Shown here one piece after another: positions 9,782-19,487 of a stretch of DNA of 64,000 nt. The notes below the pieces were generated by a model. It made no database searches. It had not been told where the DNA came from and saw nothing but the letters and a program-made list of their open reading frames with translations. The stretch's first letter is position 1, and the number at the start of each line of letters is the position of its first letter. The translations under genes were made by a program, and so were the position numbers. This DNA comes from Streptomyces sp. Edi2 (GTDB taxonomy: Bacteria > Actinomycetota > Actinomycetes > Streptomycetales > Streptomycetaceae): positions 4,427,501 through 4,491,500 of the forward strand of contig NZ_JBEJGX010000003.1 of NCBI RefSeq assembly GCF_040253635.1, read 5' to 3'.

Positions 9782-9954
9782 GGGCACCACAGTGCGTGCC
9801 CTGCCGGGGCCCTGCCACACGGATGGAGCGGTCGGGGCACGCGGCCGGATCCGGAGCCGTCCCCGGGGGCATGCCGCTGCCGGCCGCCGACGCCCGCCCG
9901 AGGGGCACACGCTGCCGACGCCCGCCCGACGGCACACGGTGCCGGAAACGGGCC

Positions 9955-9984
9955 GGGGCGGCGTTTCACGTGAAACGCCGCCCC
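9955..9984. promoter_or_regulatory. parS site inside a 30-bp perfect palindrome
   Basis: The ParB core GTTTCACGTGAAAC is at 9963-9976. Flanking GGGGCGGC and GCCGCCCC extend it to a perfect 30-bp palindrome just after the aspS stop codon. It may both load ParB and form a terminator hairpin in the aspS transcript. Confidence 0.9.
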
Positions 9985-10022
9985 TCAGCCCGTTCGAGGC
10001 TTCTCGCCCCAGGCGATGCCGC

Positions 10023-11786
10023 CTACTTCGCCTGCGGCTTGCGCAGCGAGAGGTGCAGCTCCTTGAGACGCGCCTCCTCGACCTCGCTCGGGGCGCCCAT
10101 CAGCAGGTCCTGGGCATTGCCGTTGAGCGGGAAGGCGATGGTCTCGCGGATGTTGGGCTCGTCGGCCAGCAGCATGACGATGCGGTCGACGCCGGGGGCG
10201 ATGCCACCGTGCGGCGGGGCGCCGAACTTGAAGGCACGGAGCATGCCGCCGAACTCCGCCTCGACCGTCTCCTTGTCGTAGCCGGCGATCGCGAAGGCCT
10301 TGTACATGACCTCGGGCTCGTGGTTACGGATGGCGCCGGAGGACAGCTCGGTGCCGTTGCAGACGATGTCGTACTGCCAGGCCAGGATGTCCAGCGGGTC
10401 CTTGGTCTCCAGCGCCTCCAGGCCGCCCTGCGGCATGGAGAAGGGGTTGTGCGAGAACTCGATCTTGCCGGTGTCCTCGTCCTTCTCGAACATCGGGAAG
10501 TCGACGATCCAGCAGAAGCGGAACTCGTCCTCGACGAAGCGGCCGACGCGCTTGGCGGCCTCGACGCGGACCGCGCCCATGATCTTGGAGACCTCGTCGA
10601 ACTCACCGGCGCCGAAGAAGACGGCGTGGCCGGGCTTGAGGTCCAGGGCGGCGACCAGCGCCTTGATGTCGTCCTCGGTGAGGAACTTGGCGATCGGGCC
10701 GGTCAGCGCGTTCTCCTCACCGACCCGGACCCAGGCCAGGCCCTTGGCGCCCTGCTGGACGGCGAAGTCACCCAGCTGGTCGAAGAACTTGCGCGACTGG
10801 TCGGCGGTGTCCGGCACGGCCAGGGCGCGGACGTGCTTGTCGGCGAAGGCCTTGAAGCCGGAGCCCGCGAAGACGTCCGAGACATCGACCAGTTCCAGCT
10901 CGGCGCGCAGGTCCGGCTTGTCGGAGCCGTACTTGAGCATCGCCTCGCGGAACGGGATGCGCGGGAAGGGGGAGGTGACCGTACGGCCGTTGCCGAACTC
11001 GGTGAACAGCTCGGTCATCAGCTTCTCGACGGGCCGGAAGACATCTTCCTGCTCGACGAAGCTCATCTCGATGTCGAGCTGGTAGAACTCGCCCGGCGAG
11101 CGGTCCGCGCGGGCGTCCTCGTCGCGGAAGCAGGGCGCGATCTGGAAGTAGCGGTCGAAGCCGGCGATCATCAGCAGCTGCTTGAACTGCTGCGGGGCCT
11201 GCGGCAGCGCATAGAACTTGCCGGCGTGCAGACGCGAGGGGACCAGGAAGTCGCGGGCGCCCTCGGGGGAGGTCGCGGACAGGATCGGGGTCGCCATCTC
11301 GTTGAAGCCGAGGGTCACCATCTTGTGACGGATGGCGGAGATGACGGCGGTGCGCAGCATGATGTTGCGGTGCATCCGCTCGCGGCGCAGGTCGAGGAAG
11401 CGGTACTCCAGGCGCCGCTCCTCGTTGACGCCGTCGTCCGCGTTGATCGTGAACGGAATCTGGTCGGCGGCGCCGAGCACCTCGACGTCGGAGACCTCGA
11501 TCTCGATCTCGCCCGTCGGCAGGTCGGGGTTGACGTTGTCGGCGCCGCGCGCGCTGACCTTGCCGTCGATACGGACGACGGTCTCCTTGGTCAGGGAGCC
11601 GAGGGCCTCGTTGGCGGGGGTGCCGGGGCGGGCGACGAGCTGAACGAGACCGTAGTGGTCGCGCAGATCGATGAAGAGGATGCCGCCCAGGTCACGTCGA
11701 TTGTGCAGCCAGCCGCTGAGGCGGACGTCGGTGTCGACGTCCGCGGCTCGGAGCTCGCCGCAGTTGTGGGACCGGTACCGATGCAT
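10023..11786 (-). CDS. aspS: Aspartyl-tRNA synthetase
   Basis: 587 residues, start ATG at 11786 ([13 protein letters not shown]). A class IIb enzyme charging tRNA-Asp: N-terminal OB-fold anticodon domain (about 1-105, [20 protein letters not shown]), then motif 1, motif 2 around [19 protein letters not shown] (about 215), the bacterial-type insertion domain (about 285-420), and motif 3 near the C-terminus ([14 protein letters not shown]). The length and the insertion are typical of the bacterial enzyme. Many actinobacteria form Asn-tRNA through the amidotransferase route, so the enzyme may be non-discriminating; this is inference from the group. It is divergent from the PP2C phosphatase gene. 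Confidence 0.97.
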   Translation of the reverse strand: MHRYRSHNCGELRAADVDTDVRLSGWLHNRRDLGGILFIDLRDHYGLVQLVARPGTPANEALGSLTKETVVRIDGKVSARGADNVNPDLPTGEIEIEVSDVEVLGAADQIPFTINADDGVNEERRLEYRFLDLRRERMHRNIMLRTAVISAIRHKMVTLGFNEMATPILSATSPEGARDFLVPSRLHAGKFYALPQAPQQFKQLLMIAGFDRYFQIAPCFRDEDARADRSPGEFYQLDIEMSFVEQEDVFRPVEKLMTELFTEFGNGRTVTSPFPRIPFREAMLKYGSDKPDLRAELELVDVSDVFAGSGFKAFADKHVRALAVPDTADQSRKFFDQLGDFAVQQGAKGLAWVRVGEENALTGPIAKFLTEDDIKALVAALDLKPGHAVFFGAGEFDEVSKIMGAVRVEAAKRVGRFVEDEFRFCWIVDFPMFEKDEDTGKIEFSHNPFSMPQGGLEALETKDPLDILAWQYDIVCNGTELSSGAIRNHEPEVMYKAFAIAGYDKETVEAEFGGMLRAFKFGAPPHGGIAPGVDRIVMLLADEPNIRETIAFPLNGNAQDLLMGAPSEVEEARLKELHLSLRKPQAK

Positions 11787-12051
11787 CGCTCATCCAAGTC
11801 GTCGCGAGGTCGAGGTGAGGAGTTGTCGGGAGAGGGAGAGGAAAAGGAGTACGGGCGCGGATGCCCGGTCACTCTCCCCGTGGATCACCCGAAAGGCCAC
11901 CCCAGGATTGACATAACCGCTCCAGGTTACCGTCCCGGCCCGCACGCCTTCGTTGACATATACGCATCAGGGGAGCGGGGCGTCCCCACTGGGACGAGGG
12001 TCACGTCCGGATCGCTGGTCCAGTCCCGCTAAACACACATAAAGTGAGGCA
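11787..12051. promoter_or_regulatory. Divergent promoter region of aspS and the PP2C phosphatase
   Basis: 265 bp between two outward-facing genes. Two TTGACA words lie on the plus strand (11908-11913 and about 11953-11958), the second in TTGACATATACG. No matching -10 at standard spacing was convincing, so these are only candidate -35 boxes for the phosphatase gene. An AAAGTGAGGC-type ribosome binding site precedes 12052. Confidence 0.4.
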
Positions 12052-14205
12052 ATGCGCACCGAGGATCTCCTGGCCGCCATCGCGACCGGCCTGTGGCGCT
12101 GGGACAACGCGGCGGGACGGGTGACCCTCGACTCCGAAGCGGCCCGGCTGCTCGGGCTGCCCGCCGCCCCGGCGGAGCTGACCGAGGCCGCGGTGCGCTC
12201 CCGATTTCATCCCGTCGACTTCGCCGAGATCAACGGGATCGTGCAGCTCGCGCTCGCCGAGAAGACGCTTGCCGAGGCCCGGCTGCGCATCGTGGACGAG
12301 CGCGGGCGGGTGCAGCGCATCGTCCGCTCCCGCTCGCGCCCCCGCATCGTCGACGGCGGCTTCGAACTGGTCGGCACCCTGCAGGAGGTGCCCGAGCCGC
12401 AGCCGGGGACCTCCGCCGCGCACACCCCGATCACCGGCGACTGGCGCCGGTCGCGCGAGGCGTTCCTGCTGGACGCGGGCCGGGGGCTGGCCGAGGCGCG
12501 GTCCACCGCCGAGGTGCTGCGGGTCGCGGCCGGACTGTCCATGCCCGGGTTCATGCCGGACGGGCTCGCGGTCTTCGGCATCGAGGGCGACCGGCTGTCG
12601 GTCATCGGCCACCACGGCCACCACGGCGACGACGAGCGGCCGTTCGTCGCCATGACGCTGGAGACCGACTATCCGGCCGCCGAGGTCATCCGTAACGGCC
12701 GGGCCATCTATCTGCCCACGCCCGAGGAGTACAGCCGCCGTTATCCCGGCACCTGGCCGCTGGCCGCCCGCTTCCGCCGGACGTCCTGGGCCTTCCTGCC
12801 GCTGGTGAACGCGGGCCGGACGATCGGCGCCTGGATGGCGGCGTTCGCCCAGCCGGTGGCGTTCACGCCCGACGAGCGCTCGGTGCTGACCACCGTCGCC
12901 CGGATGCTGGCACAGGCACTGGCCAGGGCCGGTATGCAGGAGGAGCAGCAGGAACTGGCACTGGGGCTGCAGCGCAGCATGATGCCCACGGTGCAGCCGG
13001 ACATCCCGGGGATGACGGTCGCGGCCCGCTATGTCCCGACCGGCGGCGGGCTGGCGGTCGGCGGCGACTGGTACGACATGATCCCGCTGCCCTCCGGCCG
13101 GATCGCGCTGGTCATCGGGGATGTCCAGGGGCACGACGTACGGGCGGCGGGCCTGATGGGGCAGCTGCGGATCGCGCTGCGGGCCTACGCCTCCGAGGGG
13201 CACCACCCCGATGCGGTGCTCTCCCGTGCCTCGCGGTTCCTGGCCGGGATCAACGAGACCGAACTCCGCGGCCACGGCGAGGACCAGCGCTTTGCGACCT
13301 GCCTCTACATCGAGGTGGACCCGGCGACGGGGCTGCTGGACATCGCACGGGCCGGCCACCCCGACCCGGCCATCCGGATGAGCGACGGCACGGTGCTGGT
13401 CCGGCCCACCGCGGGCGGGCTGCCGCTGGGCATCGTCCCGGACACCGACTACCCGACCACCCGGCTCGTCCTGGAGCCCGGCGAGACCATGATGGTGTGC
13501 ACCGACGGGCTGATCGAGACCGGCGGCCACGATCTGGAGACCGGCTGGGCACGGCTGCGCGACATCATCGAGGCGCACCGGCCCGGCGGGGACGGCGAGA
13601 GCCTGGAGCGGCTGGCCGACGCCCTGGTCCAGGCCGTGCACGGACCGCCCTCGCACCACACCACCGGACCGCTGGTGGACCGCCGCGAGGACGACATCGC
13701 CGTGCTGCTGCTGAGCCGCGAGGCCGCCGGCTGCGGGGTCGGGACCGGCGGCCTGCTCGCGCCGCAGCCCATACGGCGCACCGTGCTCTCCGTCGCGCAG
13801 GCCGAACCGGAGCGGATAGCCGAGGCGCGCCGTCAGGTCCGTGACGTGCTGCACGACTGGGCCGACCCGGACCAGGTGGACTCGGCGGTGCTGATGGTCT
13901 CCGAGATGGTCACCAACGTCCTGGTGCACACCGACGGAGAGGCGCTGCTGGTCGCCGAGATCACCGGCGAGCGGGGCGCCCGGCGCATCCGCGTCGATGT
14001 CGCCGACAGCAGCGATGAGCTGCCGCACCGCCGCTCCCCCGGCGAACTGGCCTCGTCGGGGCGCGGTCTGATGCTGCTGGAGCTGCTGGCCGGGGCGTGG
14101 GGTGTGGACCCGCGCGGGGACGGCAAGTCGACGTGGTTCGAACTCTACGAGGACGCGGGGGGCGCGGCGGATCCGGTGTCACCGGAGTCCGGGCCCGCGG
14201 CGTAG
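12052..14205 (+). CDS. Multidomain SpoIIE-type PP2C phosphatase with PAS, GAF and anti-sigma-like ATPase domains
   Basis: 717 residues. The order is PAS-like domain (about 1-110), GAF domain (about 145-300), PP2C/SpoIIE phosphatase (about 303-555; GGDWYDMIPL, VIGDVQGHDVRAAGLM, CTDGLIETG, DDIAVLLL) and a C-terminal histidine-kinase-like ATPase (about 573-700; VSEMVTNVLVHTDGEALL, SSGRGLMLLELLAGAWG). Proteins of this class act in partner-switching: the ATPase domain resembles anti-sigma factor kinases of the RsbW type and the phosphatase removes phosphate from anti-anti-sigma factors. PAS and GAF would sense a signal. No sigma factor or antagonist lies next to it. Its last 61 bp overlap the AI-2E gene on the other strand. 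Confidence 0.92.
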   Translation: MRTEDLLAAIATGLWRWDNAAGRVTLDSEAARLLGLPAAPAELTEAAVRSRFHPVDFAEINGIVQLALAEKTLAEARLRIVDERGRVQRIVRSRSRPRIVDGGFELVGTLQEVPEPQPGTSAAHTPITGDWRRSREAFLLDAGRGLAEARSTAEVLRVAAGLSMPGFMPDGLAVFGIEGDRLSVIGHHGHHGDDERPFVAMTLETDYPAAEVIRNGRAIYLPTPEEYSRRYPGTWPLAARFRRTSWAFLPLVNAGRTIGAWMAAFAQPVAFTPDERSVLTTVARMLAQALARAGMQEEQQELALGLQRSMMPTVQPDIPGMTVAARYVPTGGGLAVGGDWYDMIPLPSGRIALVIGDVQGHDVRAAGLMGQLRIALRAYASEGHHPDAVLSRASRFLAGINETELRGHGEDQRFATCLYIEVDPATGLLDIARAGHPDPAIRMSDGTVLVRPTAGGLPLGIVPDTDYPTTRLVLEPGETMMVCTDGLIETGGHDLETGWARLRDIIEAHRPGGDGESLERLADALVQAVHGPPSHHTTGPLVDRREDDIAVLLLSREAAGCGVGTGGLLAPQPIRRTVLSVAQAEPERIAEARRQVRDVLHDWADPDQVDSAVLMVSEMVTNVLVHTDGEALLVAEITGERGARRIRVDVADSSDELPHRRSPGELASSGRGLMLLELLAGAWGVDPRGDGKSTWFELYEDAGGAADPVSPESGPAA

Positions 14206-15281
14206 TACTCCCGCAGCTCGTGGAGGATGCCGGTGACGGCGGCGGTCAGCGGTACGGACAGCAGCATGCCGAGGATTCCGGCGACGCTGGCGCCCGCGGT
14301 GATCGCCAGCAGCACCGTCGCCGGATGCATCTTGACCGTCCGGCTCTGGATCATCGGCTGCAGTACATGCCCCTCCAGCACCTGCACGGCCAGGACGACA
14401 CCGAGCGCCCAGAGCGCGATCACGAAGCCGCGGTCGGCCAGCGCCACCAGGATCGCCACGGCGCCGGAGATGAAGGCGCCGAGGTAGGGGATATAGGCGC
14501 CGACGAAGACCAGCGCGCCCAGCCCGACGGCGCCCGGTACCCGGAGGATCAGCAGTCCGACGGTGATGCAGAGGGCGTCGATCAGGGCGATGAAGGTGGT
14601 GCCCCGCATAAAGCCTTCGATGGACTGGAAGCCGCGGCGGGCCATCCGCTCCAGCTGCGGTGCGGAGCTGCCGGGGGCCCAGTGGTTCAACGTGCGTACG
14701 GCCTTGTCCGCGTCACGCAGGAAGAAGAAGGTCAGCAGCAGGGCGAGGACCGAGGCGGCGAGGAACTGGCCGACCGCGCTCACCCCGGTCAGCAGCCCCG
14801 AGGCCGCGGTGCCGCCGAACTTGGTCACCAGCCCCTTGGACCGGGAGGCGAGATCGTCCAGCGAGGTACCGGCCGCACCGAAGTGCTGGGAGAGGTCCTT
14901 GGCGGCTTGCCTGACCGAGGAGATGATCTGGTCACCGGTGTCGACCAGCGCGCTGACGACGATGTATCCGGCGCCGCCGACCACCACCAGAAGGACCGCA
15001 CAGGTCAGCCCGGCGGCCAGTGAGCGGTTGAGCTTCATCGCCACCAGCCGCCGGTAGAGCGGTCCGAGCAGCCCGCTGCCGAGCAGCGCCAGCAGTACGG
15101 GCGTGACCGCCGCGCTCAGTTCGATGCACAGCCACACCACGAGGGCCACCACGGCCGCGAGCAGCAGCCCCACCAGACACCAGGCCGCGGCACGGCGGGC
15201 CTGGACCGGCACCAACGGCGGTGAGGACCGCGGCCGTTCACGCCCGGCGCCGGGCCCGTTTTCCTCCGAGTTGTTTTGCAC
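14145..15281 (-). CDS. AI-2E family membrane permease
   Basis: 378 residues from a GTG at 15281 (MQNNSEENGPG). The N-terminus is hydrophilic, then come membrane segments (about 32-55 and 60-80), a long amphipathic loop (about 110-165) and a group of C-terminal helices with GALVFVGAYIPYLGAFISG and the closing ILGMLLSVPLTAAVTGIL. These are marks of the PF01594 family, which includes AI-2 exporters and Na+/H+ antiporters; the substrate here is unknown. The 3' end overlaps the phosphatase gene by 61 bp in antiparallel coding frames. The start lacks a strong ribosome binding site, so it is moderately secure. Confidence 0.85.
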   Translation of the reverse strand: MQNNSEENGPGAGRERPRSSPPLVPVQARRAAAWCLVGLLLAAVVALVVWLCIELSAAVTPVLLALLGSGLLGPLYRRLVAMKLNRSLAAGLTCAVLLVVVGGAGYIVVSALVDTGDQIISSVRQAAKDLSQHFGAAGTSLDDLASRSKGLVTKFGGTAASGLLTGVSAVGQFLAASVLALLLTFFFLRDADKAVRTLNHWAPGSSAPQLERMARRGFQSIEGFMRGTTFIALIDALCITVGLLILRVPGAVGLGALVFVGAYIPYLGAFISGAVAILVALADRGFVIALWALGVVLAVQVLEGHVLQPMIQSRTVKMHPATVLLAITAGASVAGILGMLLSVPLTAAVTGILHELREYYAAGPDSGDTGSAAPPASS

Positions 15282-15331
15282 CCGGACAGTCCACCATGGC
15301 CGGGGGCCCGGACCCGGGCCCCGAAACAGGT

Positions 15332-15365
15332 CAGGGGCGGCGTTTCACGTGAAACGCCGCCCCTG
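15332..15365. promoter_or_regulatory. parS site inside a 34-bp perfect palindrome
   Basis: The ParB core GTTTCACGTGAAAC lies at 15342-15355 and the two-fold symmetry continues outward (CAGGGGCGGC / GCCGCCCCTG) to 34 bp. The site sits between the pirin stop and the AI-2E start and nearly duplicates the site at 9955-9984. Confidence 0.92.
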
Positions 15366-15379
15366 CTGCCGACCGGGCG

Positions 15380-16333
15380 TCAGTGCCCGTCGGCGGGGAT
15401 CGTCCCGAGCCGGCCGGCCTGGAAGTCCTCGAAGGCCTGCGCCAGTTCGGCGTGGGTGTTCATCACGAACGGGCCGTAATGCATCATCGGCTCGCGGATC
15501 GGCAGCCCCCCGAGCAGCACCACCTCGAAGTTCGGGCTGCGCGACTCCTGGGACTCGTCCGCCCGGATCGTGATCGAGTCCCCGGCACCGAACACGACCG
15601 ACTGACCCATGTGGAAGGGCCGTCCCTCCGCACCGGCCGCGCCGCTTCCGGCCAGGGCGTAGGCAAGGGCGTTGAAGTCCTTGCGCCAGGGGAGGGTCAG
15701 CTCCGCGCCCGGGTTCACCGTCACATGCGTCATCGTGATCGGCGTGTGCGTGATGCCCGGACCGTTGTGGCCGTCGAGGTCACCGGCGATCAGCCGCAGC
15801 AGGGCTCCGCCGTCACCCGAGGTCAGCAGCTTGACCTGGCCGCCGCCGATGTCCTGGTAGCGAGGAGCCATCATCTTGTCGCTCTTCGGCAGGTTCACCC
15901 ACAGCTGGAGGCCGTGGAAGAGGCCGCCGGACATCACCAGCGACTCCGGCGGCGCCTCGATGTGCAGCAGACCCGAACCGGCCGTCATCCACTGGGTGTC
16001 GCCGTCGTTGATGACGCCGCCGCCACCGTGCGAGTCACGGTGCACAAAGGTGCCGTCGAGCAGATACGTCACCGTCTCGAAGCCGCGGTGCGGATGCCAG
16101 GGCGTGCCCTTGGCCTCTCCGGGCGCGTACTCCACCTCGCCCATCTGGTCCATCATGATGAACGGGTCGAGGTGCTTGTAGTCGATGCCGGCGAACGCCC
16201 GGCGCACCGGGAAGCCCTCGCCCTCGAAGCCGCTGGGAGCGGTGGCAACGGCCAGCACAGGACGGGCGTGCGCCGCGACGGGCGCCGCCACACGCGGCAG
16301 GGTCAGCGGGTTCTCTACGGTCACAGCGGGCAT
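15380..16333 (-). CDS. Pirin family protein
   Basis: 317 residues; the ATG at 16333 has a strong GAGGAGG about 9 bp upstream. The bicupin fold is visible: N-terminal cupin with HPHRGFETVTYLLDG (metal-binding His pair, about residue 80) and GSGLLHIE, and a C-terminal cupin (about 180-290). Bacterial pirins are iron-binding proteins; some have quercetin dioxygenase activity and some bind pyruvate dehydrogenase. No pathway partner is adjacent. The N-terminus carries about 40 residues before the first cupin strand. Confidence 0.93.
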   Translation of the reverse strand: MPAVTVENPLTLPRVAAPVAAHARPVLAVATAPSGFEGEGFPVRRAFAGIDYKHLDPFIMMDQMGEVEYAPGEAKGTPWHPHRGFETVTYLLDGTFVHRDSHGGGGVINDGDTQWMTAGSGLLHIEAPPESLVMSGGLFHGLQLWVNLPKSDKMMAPRYQDIGGGQVKLLTSGDGGALLRLIAGDLDGHNGPGITHTPITMTHVTVNPGAELTLPWRKDFNALAYALAGSGAAGAEGRPFHMGQSVVFGAGDSITIRADESQESRSPNFEVVLLGGLPIREPMMHYGPFVMNTHAELAQAFEDFQAGRLGTIPADGH

Positions 16334-16564
16334 GACGGCCTCCTCGGTCGTTCGCTCAACTTAGTTGAATGGTGAACAACCCGCAAGGCGTGCGGCATTC
16401 CCCTCCCTGTTTCCGCAGGTCAAAGGGGTGTCAAAGGGGTCACTCCGGTCGAGCTCACCCCCGGACCGAGACACAAATCGAGCCGGCCCCCTTCCGGGAC
16501 CGGCCCCCGATGCCGCCGCAAGGGCGGCCCTCAGCCCTCTGCGCCCTCTGCGCAGCAGGGGCGG

Positions 16565-17041
16565 TCAGCCGTACATGCGCCGCATCGCGAAGTCGACCAT
16601 CTGCTCCACGGCCTTCGCGTCGAAGACCATCCGGTGGTCACCCTCCATATCGAGGACGAACCCGTAGCCGGTCGGCAGCAGGTCCAGCACCTCGGCACCG
16701 GTGATCACGAAGTACTTCGACTCCTTGCCCGCATACCGCCGCAGCTCCTTGAGGGAGGTGAACATCGGGATCACCGGCTGCTGGGTGTTGTGCAGCGCCA
16801 GGAAGCCGGGGTTGTCACCGCGCGGACAGTAGATCTTGGACGTGGAGAAGATGCCCTGGAAGTCCTCGGCCGACATCGAGCCGGTGGTGAAGGCACGCAC
16901 CGCATCGGCGAGCGAGGGCGGGGACGGCTCTGGATACAGCGGCGCCTCGCCGTAGCCCCCGGGGGGCGATTGCTGCGGCGGGGGCGGCGGCGCTCCGTAC
17001 TGCTGCTGCCCGGCACCCGCGTTCTGGTCGTAGCCGTACAT
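16565..17041 (-). CDS. SseB-domain protein
   Basis: 158 residues with ATG at 17041 (MYGYDQNAGAGQQQYG). The open frame continues upstream to 17143 but without a ribosome binding site or conserved composition. Residues 1-45 are Gln/Pro/Gly-rich; about 50-158 match the small SseB N-terminal fold common in Streptomyces (FQGIFSTSKIYCPRGDNPG, VIPMFTSLKELRRYAGK, GYGFVLDME). Despite the family name there is no type III secretion here; the actinobacterial members have no assigned function. It is divergent from the acyl-CoA dehydrogenase gene. Confidence 0.8.
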   Translation of the reverse strand: MYGYDQNAGAGQQQYGAPPPPPQQSPPGGYGEAPLYPEPSPPSLADAVRAFTTGSMSAEDFQGIFSTSKIYCPRGDNPGFLALHNTQQPVIPMFTSLKELRRYAGKESKYFVITGAEVLDLLPTGYGFVLDMEGDHRMVFDAKAVEQMVDFAMRRMYG

Positions 17042-17205
17042 GCGCCACAGCGTACTGAGTCGGCGATTCGCCGGGGGACGCTCGTCACAGATGGGCGGTA
17101 GGGGTTGATTCTTATTACCGGTGGGTAGCATCATCGTAGGCACTTGCTACTTGCTGGTATTTGCGTTTGAGGTCCTCCCTCCCGAACCCTTACGGAGCCG
17201 TATCC
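17042..17205. promoter_or_regulatory. Divergent promoter region of SseB and acyl-CoA dehydrogenase genes
   Basis: The interval is AT-richer than its surroundings around 17105-17165. It contains TTATTACCGGTGGGTAGCA at about 17112-17130 with a short TACC...GGTA dyad, and a duplicated ACTTGCT word at about 17143-17156. These could be regulator sites of the dehydrogenase, but no known consensus was matched. Confidence 0.35.
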
Positions 17206-19032
17206 ATGGGGCACTACAAGTCGAATCTCCGCGACATCGAGTTCAACCTCTTCGAGGTGCTCGGCCGTGACAGCGTGTACGGCACCGGACCGTTCGCGGA
17301 GATGGATGTCGACACCGCCAAGAGCGTGCTGTCCGAGATCGCCCGGCTGTCGGAGAACGAACTGGCGGAGTCGTTCGCCGACGCCGACCGCAACCCGCCG
17401 GTCTTCGACCCGGACACCAACACCGCGCCGGTTCCTGACACCTTCAAGAAGAGCTACCAGGCCTTCATGGACGCCGAGTGGTGGCGGCTGGGCATCCCGG
17501 AGGAGCTCGGCGGCACCACCGCGCCGCGCTCCCTCCTCTGGGGCTTCGCCGAGACGATCCTGGGCGCCAACCCGGCCGTGTGGATGTACGCGTCCGGCCC
17601 CGCCTTCGCCGGCGTCCTCCACGAGGAGGGCACCGAGGAGCAGCACCGCATAGCCCAGCTGATGGTGGACAAGCAGTGGGGCTCCACCATGGTGCTCACC
17701 GAGCCGGACGCCGGTTCGGACGTCGGCGCCGGCCGCACGAAGGCCGTGCAGCAGGAGGACGGCACCTGGCACATCGAGGGCGTCAAGCGCTTCATCACCT
17801 CCGGTGAGCACGACATGTCCGAGAACATCGTGCACTTCGTCCTCGCCCGCCCCGAAGGTGCCGGTCCGGGCACCAAGGGCCTGTCGCTCTTCATCGTGCC
17901 GAAGTACGACTTCGACTGGGAGACCGGCGAGCTGGGCGAGCGCAACGGCGCCTACGCCACCAACGTCGAGCACAAGATGGGCCTGAAGGCCTCCAACACC
18001 TGCGAGATGACCTTCGGCGCCAACCACCCGGCCAAGGGCTGGCTGCTCGGCGAGAAGCACGACGGCATCCGCCAGATGTTCAAGATCATCGAGTTCGCCC
18101 GGATGATGGTCGGCACGAAGGCCATCGCCACCCTCTCCACCGGCTACCTCAACGCGCTGGAGTACGCCAAGGAGCGCGTGCAGGGCCCGGACCTCGCCGC
18201 CTTCACCGACAAGACCGCGCCGCGCGTCACGATCACCCACCACCCCGACGTGCGCCGCTCGCTGATGACGCAGAAGGCGTACACCGAAGGCATGCGCGCC
18301 CTGGTGCTCTACACCGCCACGGTCCAGGACGAGATCATCGTCAAGGAGGCCGCGGGCGAGGACGCGAGCGCCGCGATCCGCCTCAACGACCTGCTGCTGC
18401 CGATCGTCAAGGGATACGGCTCGGAGAAGTCCTACGAGCAGCTGGCGCAGTCGCTGCAGACCTTCGGCGGCTCCGGGTACCTGCAGGAGTACCCGATCGA
18501 GCAGTACATCCGGGACGCCAAGATCGACACCCTCTACGAGGGCACCACCGCGATCCAGGGCCAGGACTTCTTCTTCCGGAAGATCGTCCGCGACCAGGGC
18601 CAGGCGCTCACCGCCCTCTCCGACGAGATCAAGAAGTTCCTCGCGGACAACACCGGCGGCGAGGAGCTGGAGCAGGCCCGCGGCGAGCTGGCCAAGGCGG
18701 CCGCCGACCTGGAGGCGATCGTCGGCGCCATGCTGACCGACCTCGCGGCGACCGAGAAGGACGTCAAGTCCATCTACAAGGTCGGCCTGAACACCACCCG
18801 CGTGCTGATGGCCTCCGGTGACGTCGTCATCGGCTACCTCCTGCTCAAGGGTGCCTCCGTGGCCGCCGAGAAGCTGGCCGGCGCCTCGGCGAAGGACAAG
18901 CCCTTCTACACCGGCAAGATCGCCGCGGCGAAGTTCTTCGCGCACAACGTCCTGCCGGGCGTCGGCGTCCAGCGCGGTCTGGCCGAGTCCGTCGACCAGT
19001 CGCTGATGGAGCTCGACGAGGCCGCGTTCTAG
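17206..19032 (+). CDS. Acyl-CoA dehydrogenase, long (about 600-residue) type
   Basis: 608 residues; ATG at 17206 ([19 protein letters not shown]) with GGAG 10 bp upstream, chosen over a TTG at 17161. FAD-dependent oxidation of an acyl-CoA to the 2-enoyl-CoA. Visible are the N-terminal extension typical of the long type, the FAD/substrate motif [12 protein letters not shown] (about 166), the catalytic glutamate E445 in LYEGTTAIQ, and the extra C-terminal helical domain (about 475-600). The substrate is probably a long or medium acyl-CoA, but this cannot be fixed from sequence. It is a single-gene unit followed by a strong hairpin. Confidence 0.94.
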   Translation: MGHYKSNLRDIEFNLFEVLGRDSVYGTGPFAEMDVDTAKSVLSEIARLSENELAESFADADRNPPVFDPDTNTAPVPDTFKKSYQAFMDAEWWRLGIPEELGGTTAPRSLLWGFAETILGANPAVWMYASGPAFAGVLHEEGTEEQHRIAQLMVDKQWGSTMVLTEPDAGSDVGAGRTKAVQQEDGTWHIEGVKRFITSGEHDMSENIVHFVLARPEGAGPGTKGLSLFIVPKYDFDWETGELGERNGAYATNVEHKMGLKASNTCEMTFGANHPAKGWLLGEKHDGIRQMFKIIEFARMMVGTKAIATLSTGYLNALEYAKERVQGPDLAAFTDKTAPRVTITHHPDVRRSLMTQKAYTEGMRALVLYTATVQDEIIVKEAAGEDASAAIRLNDLLLPIVKGYGSEKSYEQLAQSLQTFGGSGYLQEYPIEQYIRDAKIDTLYEGTTAIQGQDFFFRKIVRDQGQALTALSDEIKKFLADNTGGEELEQARGELAKAAADLEAIVGAMLTDLAATEKDVKSIYKVGLNTTRVLMASGDVVIGYLLLKGASVAAEKLAGASAKDKPFYTGKIAAAKFFAHNVLPGVGVQRGLAESVDQSLMELDEAAF

Positions 19033-19100
19033 GAGCGCCTTCCGCGGCCCTGGGCGGGTCTCTCAGGAAACTCTCAGACGGGCCGTCCAGACTGATGGTG

Positions 19101-19129
19101 CCCGCCTCTCTTCCCCCGGAGAGGCGGGC
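19101..19129. terminator. Terminator after the acyl-CoA dehydrogenase gene
   Basis: CCCGCCTCTC (19101-19110) pairs perfectly with GAGAGGCGGG (19120-19129) around a 9-nt loop, 68 bp after the stop codon. Confidence 0.85.
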
Positions 19130-19487
19130 TTCGTCATGTCCGGCAGGCAGCGGGGCCGGCCGCCGGGACCGCTGCGGGACGCGCGGGCAGGGGCGGCCGC
19201 ACGGGCAGGGCGCATGCGAGGGTGGGGGCGATGTGCGGGCGGGGCGCCTTGCGGACGGCACGAAGAAGGCACGGAGAATGCAGACGGCACGGAGGGCGCG
19301 GCGGCACGGAGGGCACGGGCAGCGCGGACCACGCGCGGCGTACGCCGGGTCACCACCCCGGAGGAAACCCGGAATCCCCCGCTCCGGAGGGCTATCGGTC
19401 CCGAATACTGAAATCCTGGCCGGAAGGGAGCGGAGTCACCATGCATGGGCACGGGGAATGCGGCCTCCGGCTCCTTATGCTGAATCC
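19130..19487. other. Intergenic region upstream of the M18 aminopeptidase
   Basis: About 360 bp after the terminator. Reading frames are short, Arg/Gly-rich and mirrored on the other strand. The repeated words GGCACGGAG (about 19257-19310) give a weak repeat. No RNA gene or convincing ORF seen; the promoter of the aminopeptidase presumably lies in 19380-19480. Confidence 0.4.

Noticed and set aside
7616..9973. 785-codon frame on the plus strand opposite the glycosyltransferase
   Set aside because: It begins inside metG in another frame and is Gly/Arg/Gln-rich, whereas the opposite strand encodes clear membrane helices and a WDE loop.
9540..12032. 830-codon frame opposite aspS
   Set aside because: It is antisense to the unmistakable aspartyl-tRNA synthetase.
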